Shown here: positions 1 through 5,656 of the stretch, one piece after another
How positions within the stretch are numbered: the stretch's first letter is position 1
Layout: the number at the start of each line of letters is the position of its first letter
NCBI GenBank assembly: GCA_947581885.1
Contig: CANPWF010000029.1
Coordinates: forward strand, 1 to 13,335
DNA: 13,335 nt
Origin: an uncultured Clostridia bacterium
Lineage (GTDB): Bacteria; Bacillota; Clostridia; Christensenellales; Borkfalkiaceae
Direction of reading: 5' to 3'
Made by a program: the position numbers and the translations under genes
Notes under the pieces: model-generated
The model's input: the letters and a program-made list of their open reading frames with translations, nothing else
Databases searched by the model: none
Told to the model about the DNA's origin: nothing

Positions 1-441
1 TGCGAGAACAACGCGGCGGATATGTTCGTGACGGCGTGGATGGGCGCCATCGACCTTGAAACGGGCGTGCTCTCCTTCGTGAACGCGGGACACAACCCGC
101 CCCTTTTGAAGCGCGCGGACGGCTCGTTTGAGTACCTCCGCTCCAAGGCGAATTTCATCCTCGCGGGCATGGATATGACGCGCTACAAGCGGCAGGAAGT
201 GCAACTTTCCGCGGGCGATGAGATCTTCCTCTATACCGACGGCGTGACGGAGGCCACCAACCCCGCGGAAGAACTGTTCGGCGAGGAACGCCTGCAAAAT
301 TGCCTGAACGAGGCAAAGACGGCGGACATGACGGCGCTGTGCAAGGAAGTGAAGCGCGCCGTGGACGAATTTGCGGACAGCGCGCCGCAGTTTGACGACA
401 TCACGATGGTGGCGGTCAAGTTCAACCACCGCGCCGAATAA
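1..441 (+). CDS. SpoIIE-family PP2C-type serine phosphatase, 3' part
   Basis: The frame is open from the first base, so the start and N-terminus lie outside the window; 146 C-terminal residues are visible. They match the PP2C-like SpoIIE/RsbU phosphatase domain: an FVTAWMG strand, the VNAGHNPPLL motif, a YTDGVTEA motif with its metal-binding Asp, and QFDDITMVAVKF near the end with the paired Asp of the second metal site. This family dephosphorylates phosphoserine on STAS anti-anti-sigma proteins. A STAS protein and an RsbW-like kinase are encoded at 8785-9081 and 8341-8748, so this could be the phosphatase of that switch; the pairing is inferred. The upstream sensor domain cannot be seen. The gene ends 15 bases before a strong terminator. 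Confidence 0.9.
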   Translation, partial: CENNAADMFVTAWMGAIDLETGVLSFVNAGHNPPLLKRADGSFEYLRSKANFILAGMDMTRYKRQEVQLSAGDEIFLYTDGVTEATNPAEELFGEERLQNCLNEAKTADMTALCKEVKRAVDEFADSAPQFDDITMVAVKFNHRAE

Positions 442-456
442 TTTCCCGAATATATG

Positions 457-485
457 AAAAACCCGACCCCATGGGTCGGGTTTTT
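457..485. terminator. Bidirectional intrinsic terminator
   Basis: A perfect 13-bp stem (AAAAACCCGACCC paired with GGGTCGGGTTTTT) closes a 3-base CAT loop. The A tract on one side and the T tract on the other let it terminate in both directions. It sits between the plus-strand phosphatase gene (ends 441) and the convergent minus-strand peptide gene (ends 500), as expected for a shared terminator. Confidence 0.93.
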
Positions 486-499
486 CCAAAGTTCGGGTT

Positions 500-802
500 T
501 CAATTTCCGCGTTTGCCCCAGCAGTGCCTGCGGCAAGCGTTGCAATAATAGCCGCCCGAGACGTCGATATAAAGATCGCCGCTCCCGCAAAATTCACAGA
601 CGATGCCCGCGGCGTGGTCCTCAAATCCGCCGCCGACCGCATCAAGGTCGTCGTCGGAGAGTTCCCCCCCATCGTGCCAACGCTCGAAATAGATCTGCGC
701 GTCGTCCCGCGAAAGTTTGATCTTCTCCGCTTCGGCGAGCGAGATCAACTCCTCCACCGAGTTTGCGCGCTGTGCAAGTTCCATGAGATGAAACGGCGTC
801 AT
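500..802 (-). CDS. Nif11-type double-glycine leader peptide with zinc-ribbon-like core
   Basis: This encodes 100 residues. The ATG at 802 was chosen because a GGGGGAA ribosome binding site lies 4-5 bases upstream; the frame is open further upstream but without a site. Residues 1-45 resemble the helical Nif11/NHLP leader (LMELAQRANSVEELI, then DAQIYFERW). They are followed by GELSDDDLDAVGGG ending at G57-G59, the expected cut site for a C39 peptidase. The remaining ~41 residues hold five cysteines: C69 and C72 (CEFC), C87 and C90 (CNAC), and C94. The CxxC-x14-CxxC spacing with a GGYYC strand looks like a small zinc ribbon, not a lanthipeptide core. The gene stands apart from the other precursors, 2.6 kb from the exporter. 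No modifying enzyme is adjacent. It could be a metal-binding exported peptide or a thiol-modified RiPP. Confidence 0.82.
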   Translation of the reverse strand: MTPFHLMELAQRANSVEELISLAEAEKIKLSRDDAQIYFERWHDGGELSDDDLDAVGGGFEDHAAGIVCEFCGSGDLYIDVSGGYYCNACRRHCWGKRGN

Positions 803-813
803 AAAATTCCCCC

Positions 814-829
814 TTGTATCTTTGTATCT
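814..829. repeat. 8-bp perfect tandem repeat in the 5' leader of the zinc-ribbon peptide gene
   Basis: TTGTATCT occurs twice back to back, directly upstream of the ribosome binding site of the 802 start. It may be a simple slippage product with no function. Confidence 0.5.
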
Positions 830-878
830 TTTGTTGCGGAGCGAGCCGCCAAAGCGGAGCCACTCTTTCACAATTCAC

Positions 879-907
879 TTGATTTCTGCCGCGAAAGATG
901 ATATAAT
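879..907 (+). promoter_or_regulatory. Sigma-A promoter of the OmpR-like regulator
   Basis: TTGATT (879-884) and TATAAT (902-907) are separated by exactly 17 bases. The predicted transcription start near 914 leaves a leader of only about 23 bases before the ATG at 937, with no clear Shine-Dalgarno sequence. Confidence 0.8.
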
Positions 908-925
908 ATGCTCAACTTTTCGCAA
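898..925 (-). promoter_or_regulatory. Possible divergent promoter for the zinc-ribbon peptide gene
   Basis: Read on the minus strand, TTGCGA (920-925) and TATCAT (898-903) are separated by 16 bases. The -10 element overlaps the -10 of the plus-strand promoter, so the two could not be occupied at the same time. This would give an ~90-base leader before the 802 start. The match is moderate. Confidence 0.4.
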
Positions 926-936
926 GATAAACCGCC

Positions 937-1596
937 ATGGACAACGAATTTCAACGAAAGATCCTCATGATCGGCGCCGAGAGCGTCGCGCGGCCGTTCG
1001 CAGAATATTTTCGGCAAATCGGCTATTCTCCCCGCACGGCGGAAACGCTCGCCGAGGCGCGGCAGTTTCTTGCGCGCGAAAAATTCGACGCCGTCATCTG
1101 TGAACTTTCTCTTCCCGACGGCGAGGCGGGAGATCTCTTCGGGGAGTGCCCCGCGCCCGTCATCGTGCTTTCCGAAGAGACCTCCGACGAAGCCGTGATA
1201 CGGGCGTTTTCCCTCGGCGCCTCCGACTATGTGTTCCGCCCCTGCTCTCCCCGCGTGATGGCGGCGCGGCTCGAACGGCGGCTCTCCCTCAGAGACCGCG
1301 CCTTTACGGGGCACGGCATCACGCTGAACATCACCATGCGCACCGCCCTGTACGGCGGGAAGCCCATCAAACTCACCTCTTCGGAGTTCAACATCCTCTG
1401 CTTTTTGATGGCGTATCCCGGGAAATTTTTCTCCGCCGACGAGATCTATGAGCGCGTATGGAAATCGCCGAGTATGCAGACGAGCGTCGTGCGCTTTCAC
1501 ATCTCCAATCTGAAACGGACGCTTCTCTCCGTTACGGGGGAAAACCTCATCCTCACCGAATTCGGCACGGGCTATGCGTTCGCCGCGGAAAGGTAA
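937..1596 (+). CDS. OmpR-family regulator with degenerate (phosphorylation-deficient) receiver
   Basis: This encodes 219 residues in the usual two-domain response-regulator architecture: a receiver (about 7-120) and an OmpR/PhoB winged helix (about 125-217). The DNA-binding half shows LTSSEFNIL, the YERVW segment, a VVRFHISNLKRTL recognition helix and the GTGYAF wing. The receiver is atypical. The acidic pair normally found in the first loop is Gly-Ala (ILMIGAES), the phosphoacceptor Asp is Glu (E56, in ICELSLPDG), and the conserved Lys before Pro is Arg (DYVFRPC). Ser in VIVLSEE remains at the Thr/Ser switch position. Phosphorylation-independent action is therefore likely. No histidine kinase is encoded nearby. 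It is transcribed from its own promoter and converges with the toxin gene, with 15 bases between stops. Confidence 0.9.
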   Translation: MDNEFQRKILMIGAESVARPFAEYFRQIGYSPRTAETLAEARQFLAREKFDAVICELSLPDGEAGDLFGECPAPVIVLSEETSDEAVIRAFSLGASDYVFRPCSPRVMAARLERRLSLRDRAFTGHGITLNITMRTALYGGKPIKLTSSEFNILCFLMAYPGKFFSADEIYERVWKSPSMQTSVVRFHISNLKRTLLSVTGENLILTEFGTGYAFAAER

Positions 1597-1611
1597 GCCG
1601 CCCCTCGCTCT

Positions 1612-2172
1612 TTACAGTGCGACGCCCGTGAGTTTTTCGATCTCCGCCTTGCTCCAAAAACTGTTTTCCCAATAGAAATACTCGTCCTTGCGCTTTTTGA
1701 AGATGCGGAACGGCATATCGGTGTTGTCGTAAATGTGCAAGATATCGCACACTTTGAGAAGTTCGGGCACGAGACCCAACGCGCGGAAGTAGCGCGTTTT
1801 TATTTTTTCGACGGGAACATCGTGCCCGCCCGACGCAAAACGGCGCATCACGCGGTGGATGTTGATGTTGACGTCCGCCGTCAGAACATAGATGCAGCGC
1901 ACAAAATAGCCCTGCTCCCTTGCCCTGCGCAGAAGGTTGATGTTCCTCTCGGTGGACATGACCGTTTCAAATGTGAAGTTTTTATGGAGTTCGAGCACAT
2001 ACTCGCGCATATCCTCGGCGAGTTCCGCCGCCTCCAAGTCGGTGCAATCGGTGGCGCGCTTGATGTCGTCCGCATTGATATAGGGCTGGATGATGCGCGC
2101 CATCTTGGTGACGGTGCTCTTCCCGCTCCCGTTGGGGCCCGCAAAGACGATGATTTCAGGTTTCATCTCCAT
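1612..2172 (-). CDS. Zeta-toxin-family P-loop kinase
   Basis: This encodes 186 residues. The start at 2172 follows a GGGAGG site with 7-base spacing; the more upstream ATG (2187) overlaps that site and is less likely. Visible family features are the Walker A GPNGSGKST (12-20), NADD (33-36), the FTFETVMST segment (67-74), and an arginine-rich RVMRRFASGGHDVP motif (107-120) typical of UDP-N-acetylglucosamine-kinase-type zeta toxins. Such toxins phosphorylate cell-wall sugar-nucleotide precursors; the substrate here is inferred from the family. The gene overlaps the 3' end of the upstream small gene by 17 bases, the usual coupling of antitoxin and toxin. It is the last gene of the minus-strand run. 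No terminator is seen in the 15 bases before the convergent regulator. Confidence 0.85.
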   Translation of the reverse strand: MEMKPEIIVFAGPNGSGKSTVTKMARIIQPYINADDIKRATDCTDLEAAELAEDMREYVLELHKNFTFETVMSTERNINLLRRAREQGYFVRCIYVLTADVNINIHRVMRRFASGGHDVPVEKIKTRYFRALGLVPELLKVCDILHIYDNTDMPFRIFKKRKDEYFYWENSFWSKAEIEKLTGVAL

Positions 2173-2428
2173 AGACGCGCCTCCCATCGGGATATTCGAT
2201 ATAGGAGGCCCTGCGCTCGCGGTCGTACCCCGTGACGGGCAACCCCTGCGCCTTGCTCTCCTCATTGGCCTGCCGCACCGCCTCCTCGAAGCGGCGGACG
2301 AGATCGTCGTCCTTCACGCCGCAGGTCGAATCGAGTTCGTTGGGCTTTTTGGGCATGCTGTCCTGTGCCGCAAGCGCCTCGTGAAAGCCCTTCAGAATAT
2401 TTTTCTTTTCCTCATTCTTTTCCGACAT
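2156..2428 (-). CDS. Putative antitoxin of the zeta-type toxin
   Basis: This encodes 90 residues. The ATG at 2428 is preceded by AAGGAGCGGAAT; an in-frame upstream start at 2464 lacks a good site. The protein is charged and probably largely helical: a Lys/Glu-rich N-terminus (MSEKNEEKKN), a central DDLVRRFEEAVRQANEES helix, and a C-terminal RRASYIEYPDGRRVYGDE tail. Short proteins with a similar EYPDGRR-type tail are commonly encoded directly before zeta-family kinases, which together with the 17-base overlap is why I call it the antitoxin. It has no DNA-binding motif that I can recognise. It lies 89 bases downstream of the last peptide gene, behind a hairpin that may reduce read-through. Confidence 0.65.
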   Translation of the reverse strand: MSEKNEEKKNILKGFHEALAAQDSMPKKPNELDSTCGVKDDDLVRRFEEAVRQANEESKAQGLPVTGYDRERRASYIEYPDGRRVYGDET

Positions 2429-2446
2429 ATTCCGCTCCTTGGCAAA

Positions 2447-2478
2447 CGTCATCGGCAGCCGCAAAGCCGCCGATGACG
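2447..2478 (-). other. 10-bp inverted repeat between peptide gene and antitoxin
   Basis: CGTCATCGGC (2447-2456) pairs perfectly with GCCGATGACG (2469-2478) around a 12-base loop. On the transcribed minus strand it is followed by GTTTGCC, not a T run, so it is not a clear intrinsic terminator. It may be an RNA-stabilising or processing hairpin that sets the ratio of peptide to toxin-antitoxin mRNA. Confidence 0.45.
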
Positions 2479-2517
2479 CCTACTTTGTTGGGTCCTGCGT
2501 GGGATCTCCGTTTGTTC

Positions 2518-2763
2518 TCAAAGCAACCCGAGAACTTTTTTCTTTTCTTCCCCTTGTTTCTGAATATAGGGGAGGCGCTCGGCGGTCGTGTCCTCTAAAA
2601 CATGCTCCTGTCGTATGTAGGCGCCGCCCGACACGCCTTCGAGGTCGGCTTCCGAAAGTTCCCCTTCCGCTTGCACCGCGGCGAGGAGGTCCTTTGCCTC
2701 TTCGTCGGAAAGTTCTTTGCCGTATTGCTCTTTGACATACTGCTTGATGTCCTCGGTCGTCAC
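2518..2763 (-). CDS. Double-glycine (NHLP/Nif11-like) peptide precursor, cysteine-free core
   Basis: This encodes 81 residues. I chose the GTG at 2763 because AAGGAGG lies 7 bases upstream; the open frame continues to 2835 but that part is leaderless sequence. The leader (1-47) runs TTEDIKQYVKEQYGKELSDEE and ends in GELSEADLEGVSGG, with the Gly-Gly at 46-47. The predicted core of 34 residues begins AYIRQEHVLEDTT and ends KKKVLGLL. It is highly charged, with no Cys, no Ser and only two Thr, so it cannot carry thioether rings or cysteine-derived azoles. The leader is clearly paralogous to that of the 2906-3091 gene (shared GK-x-L-x-DE-x-AK pattern). It is the third intact peptide gene of the promoter at 3367-3395. 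Confidence 0.8.
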   Translation of the reverse strand: MTTEDIKQYVKEQYGKELSDEEAKDLLAAVQAEGELSEADLEGVSGGAYIRQEHVLEDTTAERLPYIQKQGEEKKKVLGLL

Positions 2764-2833
2764 GGCGCTTCCTCCTTCTTTACGGTTTGACCGCCCGCTT
2801 CGGGGCAGATCGTTTCTTGCTGTCCGGCGCGGC

Positions 2834-2897
2834 AAAAAATTCCTCCGCTTCTTCGCCGAAAAATTCCTTGCCTCATTGCTCTTTGACGTATTATGTT
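2834..2897 (-). pseudogene. Decayed copy of a double-glycine leader peptide
   Basis: Read on the minus strand, this stretch matches the leader of the next gene at DNA level. GTCAAAGAGCAA is identical, followed by TGAGGCAAGGAA in place of TACGGCAAAGAA. In the matching frame it gives VKEQ, stop, GKEFFGEEAEEFFAA, against VKEQYGKELSDEEAKDLLAA in the intact gene. There is also a TAA two codons before GTC (2891-2893), and no Gly-Gly tail or core follows. It lies in the 142-base gap between two intact precursor genes, as expected for a tandem duplicate that has been truncated and is eroding. Confidence 0.65.
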
Positions 2898-2905
2898 CCC
2901 TGAAA

Positions 2906-3091
2906 TCAACTGCCGAAATACCGCCTCAGCCTGGTGGGGCCGCCCTTGCCGGTGCCGCCCGCGACCTCATCGAGCATTTCGTCGGAGAGTTCGCCGTCCT
3001 CGGTCCGCGCGGCAAGCGCCTTCGCCTGCTCATCGGTCAAGTCCTTGCCGCAGCGCTCCTTTGCGAGTTTCTTCACTTCTTCTGCGGTCAC
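2906..3091 (-). CDS. Double-glycine (NHLP/Nif11-like) peptide precursor, short basic core
   Basis: This encodes 61 residues from a GTG start at 3091, behind a GGAGGAG site. The leader (1-46) reads MTAEEVKKLAKERCGKDLTD, then EQAKALAARTEDGELSDEML and DEVAGG, with the cut site after G46. The predicted core is 15 residues, TGKGGPTRLRRYFGS: cationic, glycine-rich and without cysteine; the only Cys (C14) is in the leader. The small, basic core could be a signalling or antimicrobial peptide, but nothing in the sequence decides. It lies 27 bases after the preceding precursor in the same transcript and is a paralogue of the 2518-2763 leader. Confidence 0.82.
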   Translation of the reverse strand: MTAEEVKKLAKERCGKDLTDEQAKALAARTEDGELSDEMLDEVAGGTGKGGPTRLRRYFGS

Positions 3092-3118
3092 GAGATTTCT
3101 CCTCCGTATGCGGCGGCC

Positions 3119-3322
3119 TTAGAAGGTGCGGATGTCGCCCGAGCCCGGCATCGTGGGAACGGAAATGCTTCCCCCTGCTGCGGGCTTCGACGGCACGGTT
3201 TTGGGCTTCTTTGCGGTCTTGCCCGAGACGCCGACGGGTTGATACACGCCGCCCGTCACTTCGTCGAGCGCTTCGTCACTCAGTTCTTCCGTTTGCTTGT
3301 TCTTGGTTTCCTTGTTTTCCAT
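3119..3322 (-). CDS. Double-glycine peptide precursor with minimal leader and Pro/Lys/Ser-rich core
   Basis: This encodes 67 residues; the ATG at 3322 has AAGGAGA upstream. It is the first gene after the 3367-3395 promoter. The leader is only 25 residues: a polar MENKETKNKQ stretch and then TEELSDEALDEVTGG, so it keeps the Gly-Gly tail but lacks the helical Nif11 part found in its neighbours. The predicted 42-residue core (from VYQPVGVSG to GSGDIRTF) is rich in Pro, Lys, Ser, Thr and Gly, has no Cys, and is probably unstructured. The abbreviated leader suggests that the ELSDE-x-LDEV-x-GG tail is enough for the exporter. No function can be assigned to the core. Confidence 0.8.
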   Translation of the reverse strand: MENKETKNKQTEELSDEALDEVTGGVYQPVGVSGKTAKKPKTVPSKPAAGGSISVPTMPGSGDIRTF

Positions 3323-3366
3323 GAGACTATCTCCTTTTACAGGTATTCCTGCGCTTTTGTAATTTC

Positions 3367-3395
3367 ATTATATCATATCATTTTGCAAAGTGCAA
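3367..3395 (-). promoter_or_regulatory. Sigma-A promoter of the peptide-precursor operon
   Basis: On the minus strand, TTGCAC (3390-3395) and a perfect TATAAT (3367-3372) are 17 bases apart, giving an ~38-base leader before the 3322 start. A short inverted repeat, TTGCA-AAG-TGCAA (3383-3395), overlaps the -35 element and could be an operator. This promoter lets precursors be expressed separately from, and more strongly than, the exporter upstream. Confidence 0.85.
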
Positions 3396-3410
3396 TCGGT
3401 GCGGACGCTT

Positions 3411-3428
3411 TCAAACAAATCCTAACAA
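3411..3428 (-). repeat. 18-bp repeat, copy 1: candidate regulator site upstream of precursor promoter
   Basis: On the minus strand this reads TTGTTAGGATTTGTTTGA. An identical 18-mer occurs at 12734-12751. It contains TTGTT twice at a 10-base period; including flanking bases here, ATTTGTT repeats at the same period. It ends 15 bases upstream of the -35 element at 3390-3395, between the transporter stop and the promoter. Confidence 0.7.
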
Positions 3429-3436
3429 ATACCCTT

Positions 3437-5644
3437 TCACTGCTCTGCCGCCGGCTCTGTTACGCCGTCGAGGCGTTGCCGTGCGACGAGCTGAGCGAAC
3501 TTCCCGTTCTTTGCAATGAGTTCCCCGTAGGTGCCCTCCTCGGCGATCTTGCCCTGTTCGAGATAGACGATCCGATCGCATTGCTTGATGGTCGAGAGCC
3601 TGTGGGCGATGACGACGCGCGTGCATTTGAGCGCGGCAAGAGAATCGGAGACCTTCTTTTGTGTGAGATTGTCGAGCGCGCTTGTCGCCTCATCGAACAT
3701 CAGAATTTTCGGCTTGGGCGCAATGGCGCGCGCGATGAGGAGCCTCTGCCGCTGTCCGCCCGAGATGCCGCCGCTCCCCTCCGAGATGACGGTATTCATA
3801 CCCATGGGCATCTTGCGGATGTCGTCCGCAATGCCGGCGAGTTCCGCCGCCTCCCACGCGTCGTCGAGGGTGAGCCACGGCGCGGAGATGACGATATTGG
3901 AGTAGATATCCCCCTGAAAGAGCTTGCCGTCCTGCATCACCGTGCCGATCCTGCGGCGGAGCGATTTGAGATCGATCCCCCCAAGGTCCTTGCCGTCGTA
4001 GTAGACCGCCCCCTTCTGCGGCGTTTCAAAGCCGAGCATGAGGCGCATGAGCGTGGATTTTCCGCACCCCGTTGCGCCCACGAAGGCAACATACTGCCCC
4101 GGCCTGATTTTGAGGGAGAGGTTATCCACAACATTGGGCATGCTCTCGCGGTAGCGGAAGGTCACGTTGGTGAGTTCGATGCCGCCCGAAAGGCGCGAAA
4201 GCACCTGTTTCCCCTCCGAGATCTCGGGCGGCGTATCCAAAATGGGCTTCACCATTTCGAGAATGGGCTTGATGTTGGCGATCATCAGCGTGATGTCCGC
4301 GAGCGACAGAAACGCCCCCGAGACCATGCCGTACGCCGTGTTGAACGCATAGTAATCGGCGACGGAAACGCCGCTTCCGATCGCCATATAGTACATGGCA
4401 AACGTGCCCGCAAGCGTAATGAGAAGCGTGATAACGTTGCCGTAACGGAGCAGGGCGGGCTTATCGTACGCGGCCTTCGTGTACTGCGAATACAGTTTGC
4501 CCCACCGCGAGAACGCGCGCTTCTCCGCCCCCGTGAGCTTGATCTTCTGCACGCCCGAGATGAGCGCATAACTCATGCCGCTCTCCTTGGCCTCCAACGC
4601 CATCATCCTGCGCGTGACCCGCACGTGCACCACGGTGGAGATCACGGAGAAGAGGAGCGTCGCCACGATGACAAGCACGGCGGGCACAACGAGCGCGGGC
4701 GCAAAGGCGAAGATCTGCGAGAGATAGATGAGCGAGAACAGCGTGGTGAGCCCCGTGGAGAGCACGCCATCCACGAGCATCGTGCAGAGCGTGTTGAGGT
4801 ATTGCGCGCGCATGGCGAGTTCGCCCGAACTGTAATTTCGGAAGAAATCTACGGGGAGCGAGAGGATGCGCGCCATCGAAGCCGCCTGCACCGTGACGTT
4901 CAGTTTGGTGGAGATGCGCGCCATGATGAGCGCCTTCACGCCGCCGAGGAGGGTAGCCGACAGCGTGACGCACACCATAAAGACGGCGATGGAGAGAAGT
5001 AGTTTGATGTCGCCGCTTTCGAGCACGACGCCGAAGAGCAGTTGGTTGAGCTTGGGCGTCAACAGCCCTACGAGCGCGACGAGAAGCGCCGCGGCCGCCG
5101 CCATGATATAATCGGAGACGGAGAGGATGCCCGCGATGTATTTGAGGAGCGCCCCCGCCTTGATCTTTTTCAGCGGGAAGGGCTTGTAGAAGGCGATGGC
5201 CTCAATTTCAAACAGCCCCTCATTTTTATGGGTCACGCGGACGCGCTTGCCCCTCTCCGTATCAAAATAGGTATAGCCCGACATGCCCGAGGGAATGAGC
5301 GCGACGACGGCGCCGTCCGCCTTGCGGATGCCGAGCATGGCGCCGATCGCATCCCTATACCACCCCCGTTCGAGGCGCACGTTGCGGCGCATGATGCCGT
5401 GCGGGCGCATGAGATATTCGAGTTGTTCGTTGGTATCCTTTATGTTATCGGGAACGTCCCGCGTCTTGATGCGGTAATAGTTGAGGATCTCGTCGATGGC
5501 GTTTTTTGCCCTGCTCCGCTCGTCGGCGAGCGCCGCGGAGACGCGCGCGCCCGTTACGGAGTCGGAGATGCTCGCAAACGCCTCTTCAAACGTCTCTTCA
5601 TCGCGCTGTTTGCGCTCTTTGATCTGTTCGTCAAACCATCCCAT
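3437..5644 (-). CDS. NHLM/NHLP bacteriocin-type ABC transporter, permease-ATPase without peptidase
   Basis: This encodes 735 residues. The ATG at 5644 follows GGAGGGG and lies 12 bases after the preceding gene's stop. About 170 soluble N-terminal residues precede the membrane domain (about 175-460, with several hydrophobic helices such as YIMAAAAALLVALVGLL) and an ABC ATPase domain. Walker A GATGCGKST is near 521, the signature SGGQRQRLLIARAI near 626, Walker B ILMFDEATSALD near 648, and the H-loop VIAHRLST follows. There is no C39 peptidase motif at the N-terminus. This is the layout of the second ABC component that accompanies the peptidase-bearing transporter in NHLM systems, and the two may form a heterodimer. 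It is the last gene of the exporter operon. Confidence 0.9.
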   Translation of the reverse strand: MGWFDEQIKERKQRDEETFEEAFASISDSVTGARVSAALADERSRAKNAIDEILNYYRIKTRDVPDNIKDTNEQLEYLMRPHGIMRRNVRLERGWYRDAIGAMLGIRKADGAVVALIPSGMSGYTYFDTERGKRVRVTHKNEGLFEIEAIAFYKPFPLKKIKAGALLKYIAGILSVSDYIMAAAAALLVALVGLLTPKLNQLLFGVVLESGDIKLLLSIAVFMVCVTLSATLLGGVKALIMARISTKLNVTVQAASMARILSLPVDFFRNYSSGELAMRAQYLNTLCTMLVDGVLSTGLTTLFSLIYLSQIFAFAPALVVPAVLVIVATLLFSVISTVVHVRVTRRMMALEAKESGMSYALISGVQKIKLTGAEKRAFSRWGKLYSQYTKAAYDKPALLRYGNVITLLITLAGTFAMYYMAIGSGVSVADYYAFNTAYGMVSGAFLSLADITLMIANIKPILEMVKPILDTPPEISEGKQVLSRLSGGIELTNVTFRYRESMPNVVDNLSLKIRPGQYVAFVGATGCGKSTLMRLMLGFETPQKGAVYYDGKDLGGIDLKSLRRRIGTVMQDGKLFQGDIYSNIVISAPWLTLDDAWEAAELAGIADDIRKMPMGMNTVISEGSGGISGGQRQRLLIARAIAPKPKILMFDEATSALDNLTQKKVSDSLAALKCTRVVIAHRLSTIKQCDRIVYLEQGKIAEEGTYGELIAKNGKFAQLVARQRLDGVTEPAAEQ

Positions 5645-5656
5645 AGAGCCCCTCCG

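Noticed and set aside
454..720. Plus-strand 88-codon frame starting at the terminator
   Set aside because: It starts inside the terminator hairpin and is antisense to the zinc-ribbon peptide gene; its product is extremely Arg-rich.
868..1500. 210-codon minus-strand frame opposite the regulator
   Set aside because: It is complementary to the OmpR-like gene, which has clear family motifs; the antisense product is unstructured and basic.
2764..2835. N-terminal extension of the 2518-2763 precursor to an upstream start
   Set aside because: The extension has no leader-like residues, and a strong GGAGG site precedes the GTG at 2763, in the right place to start exactly at the conserved leader.
2717..5002. 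761-codon open frame on the plus strand
   Set aside because: It is antisense to the ABC transporter gene, and its translation is Arg/His/Asp-rich with no recognisable domain. The opposite strand has clear motifs and ribosome binding sites. GC-rich codon use explains the lack of stops.
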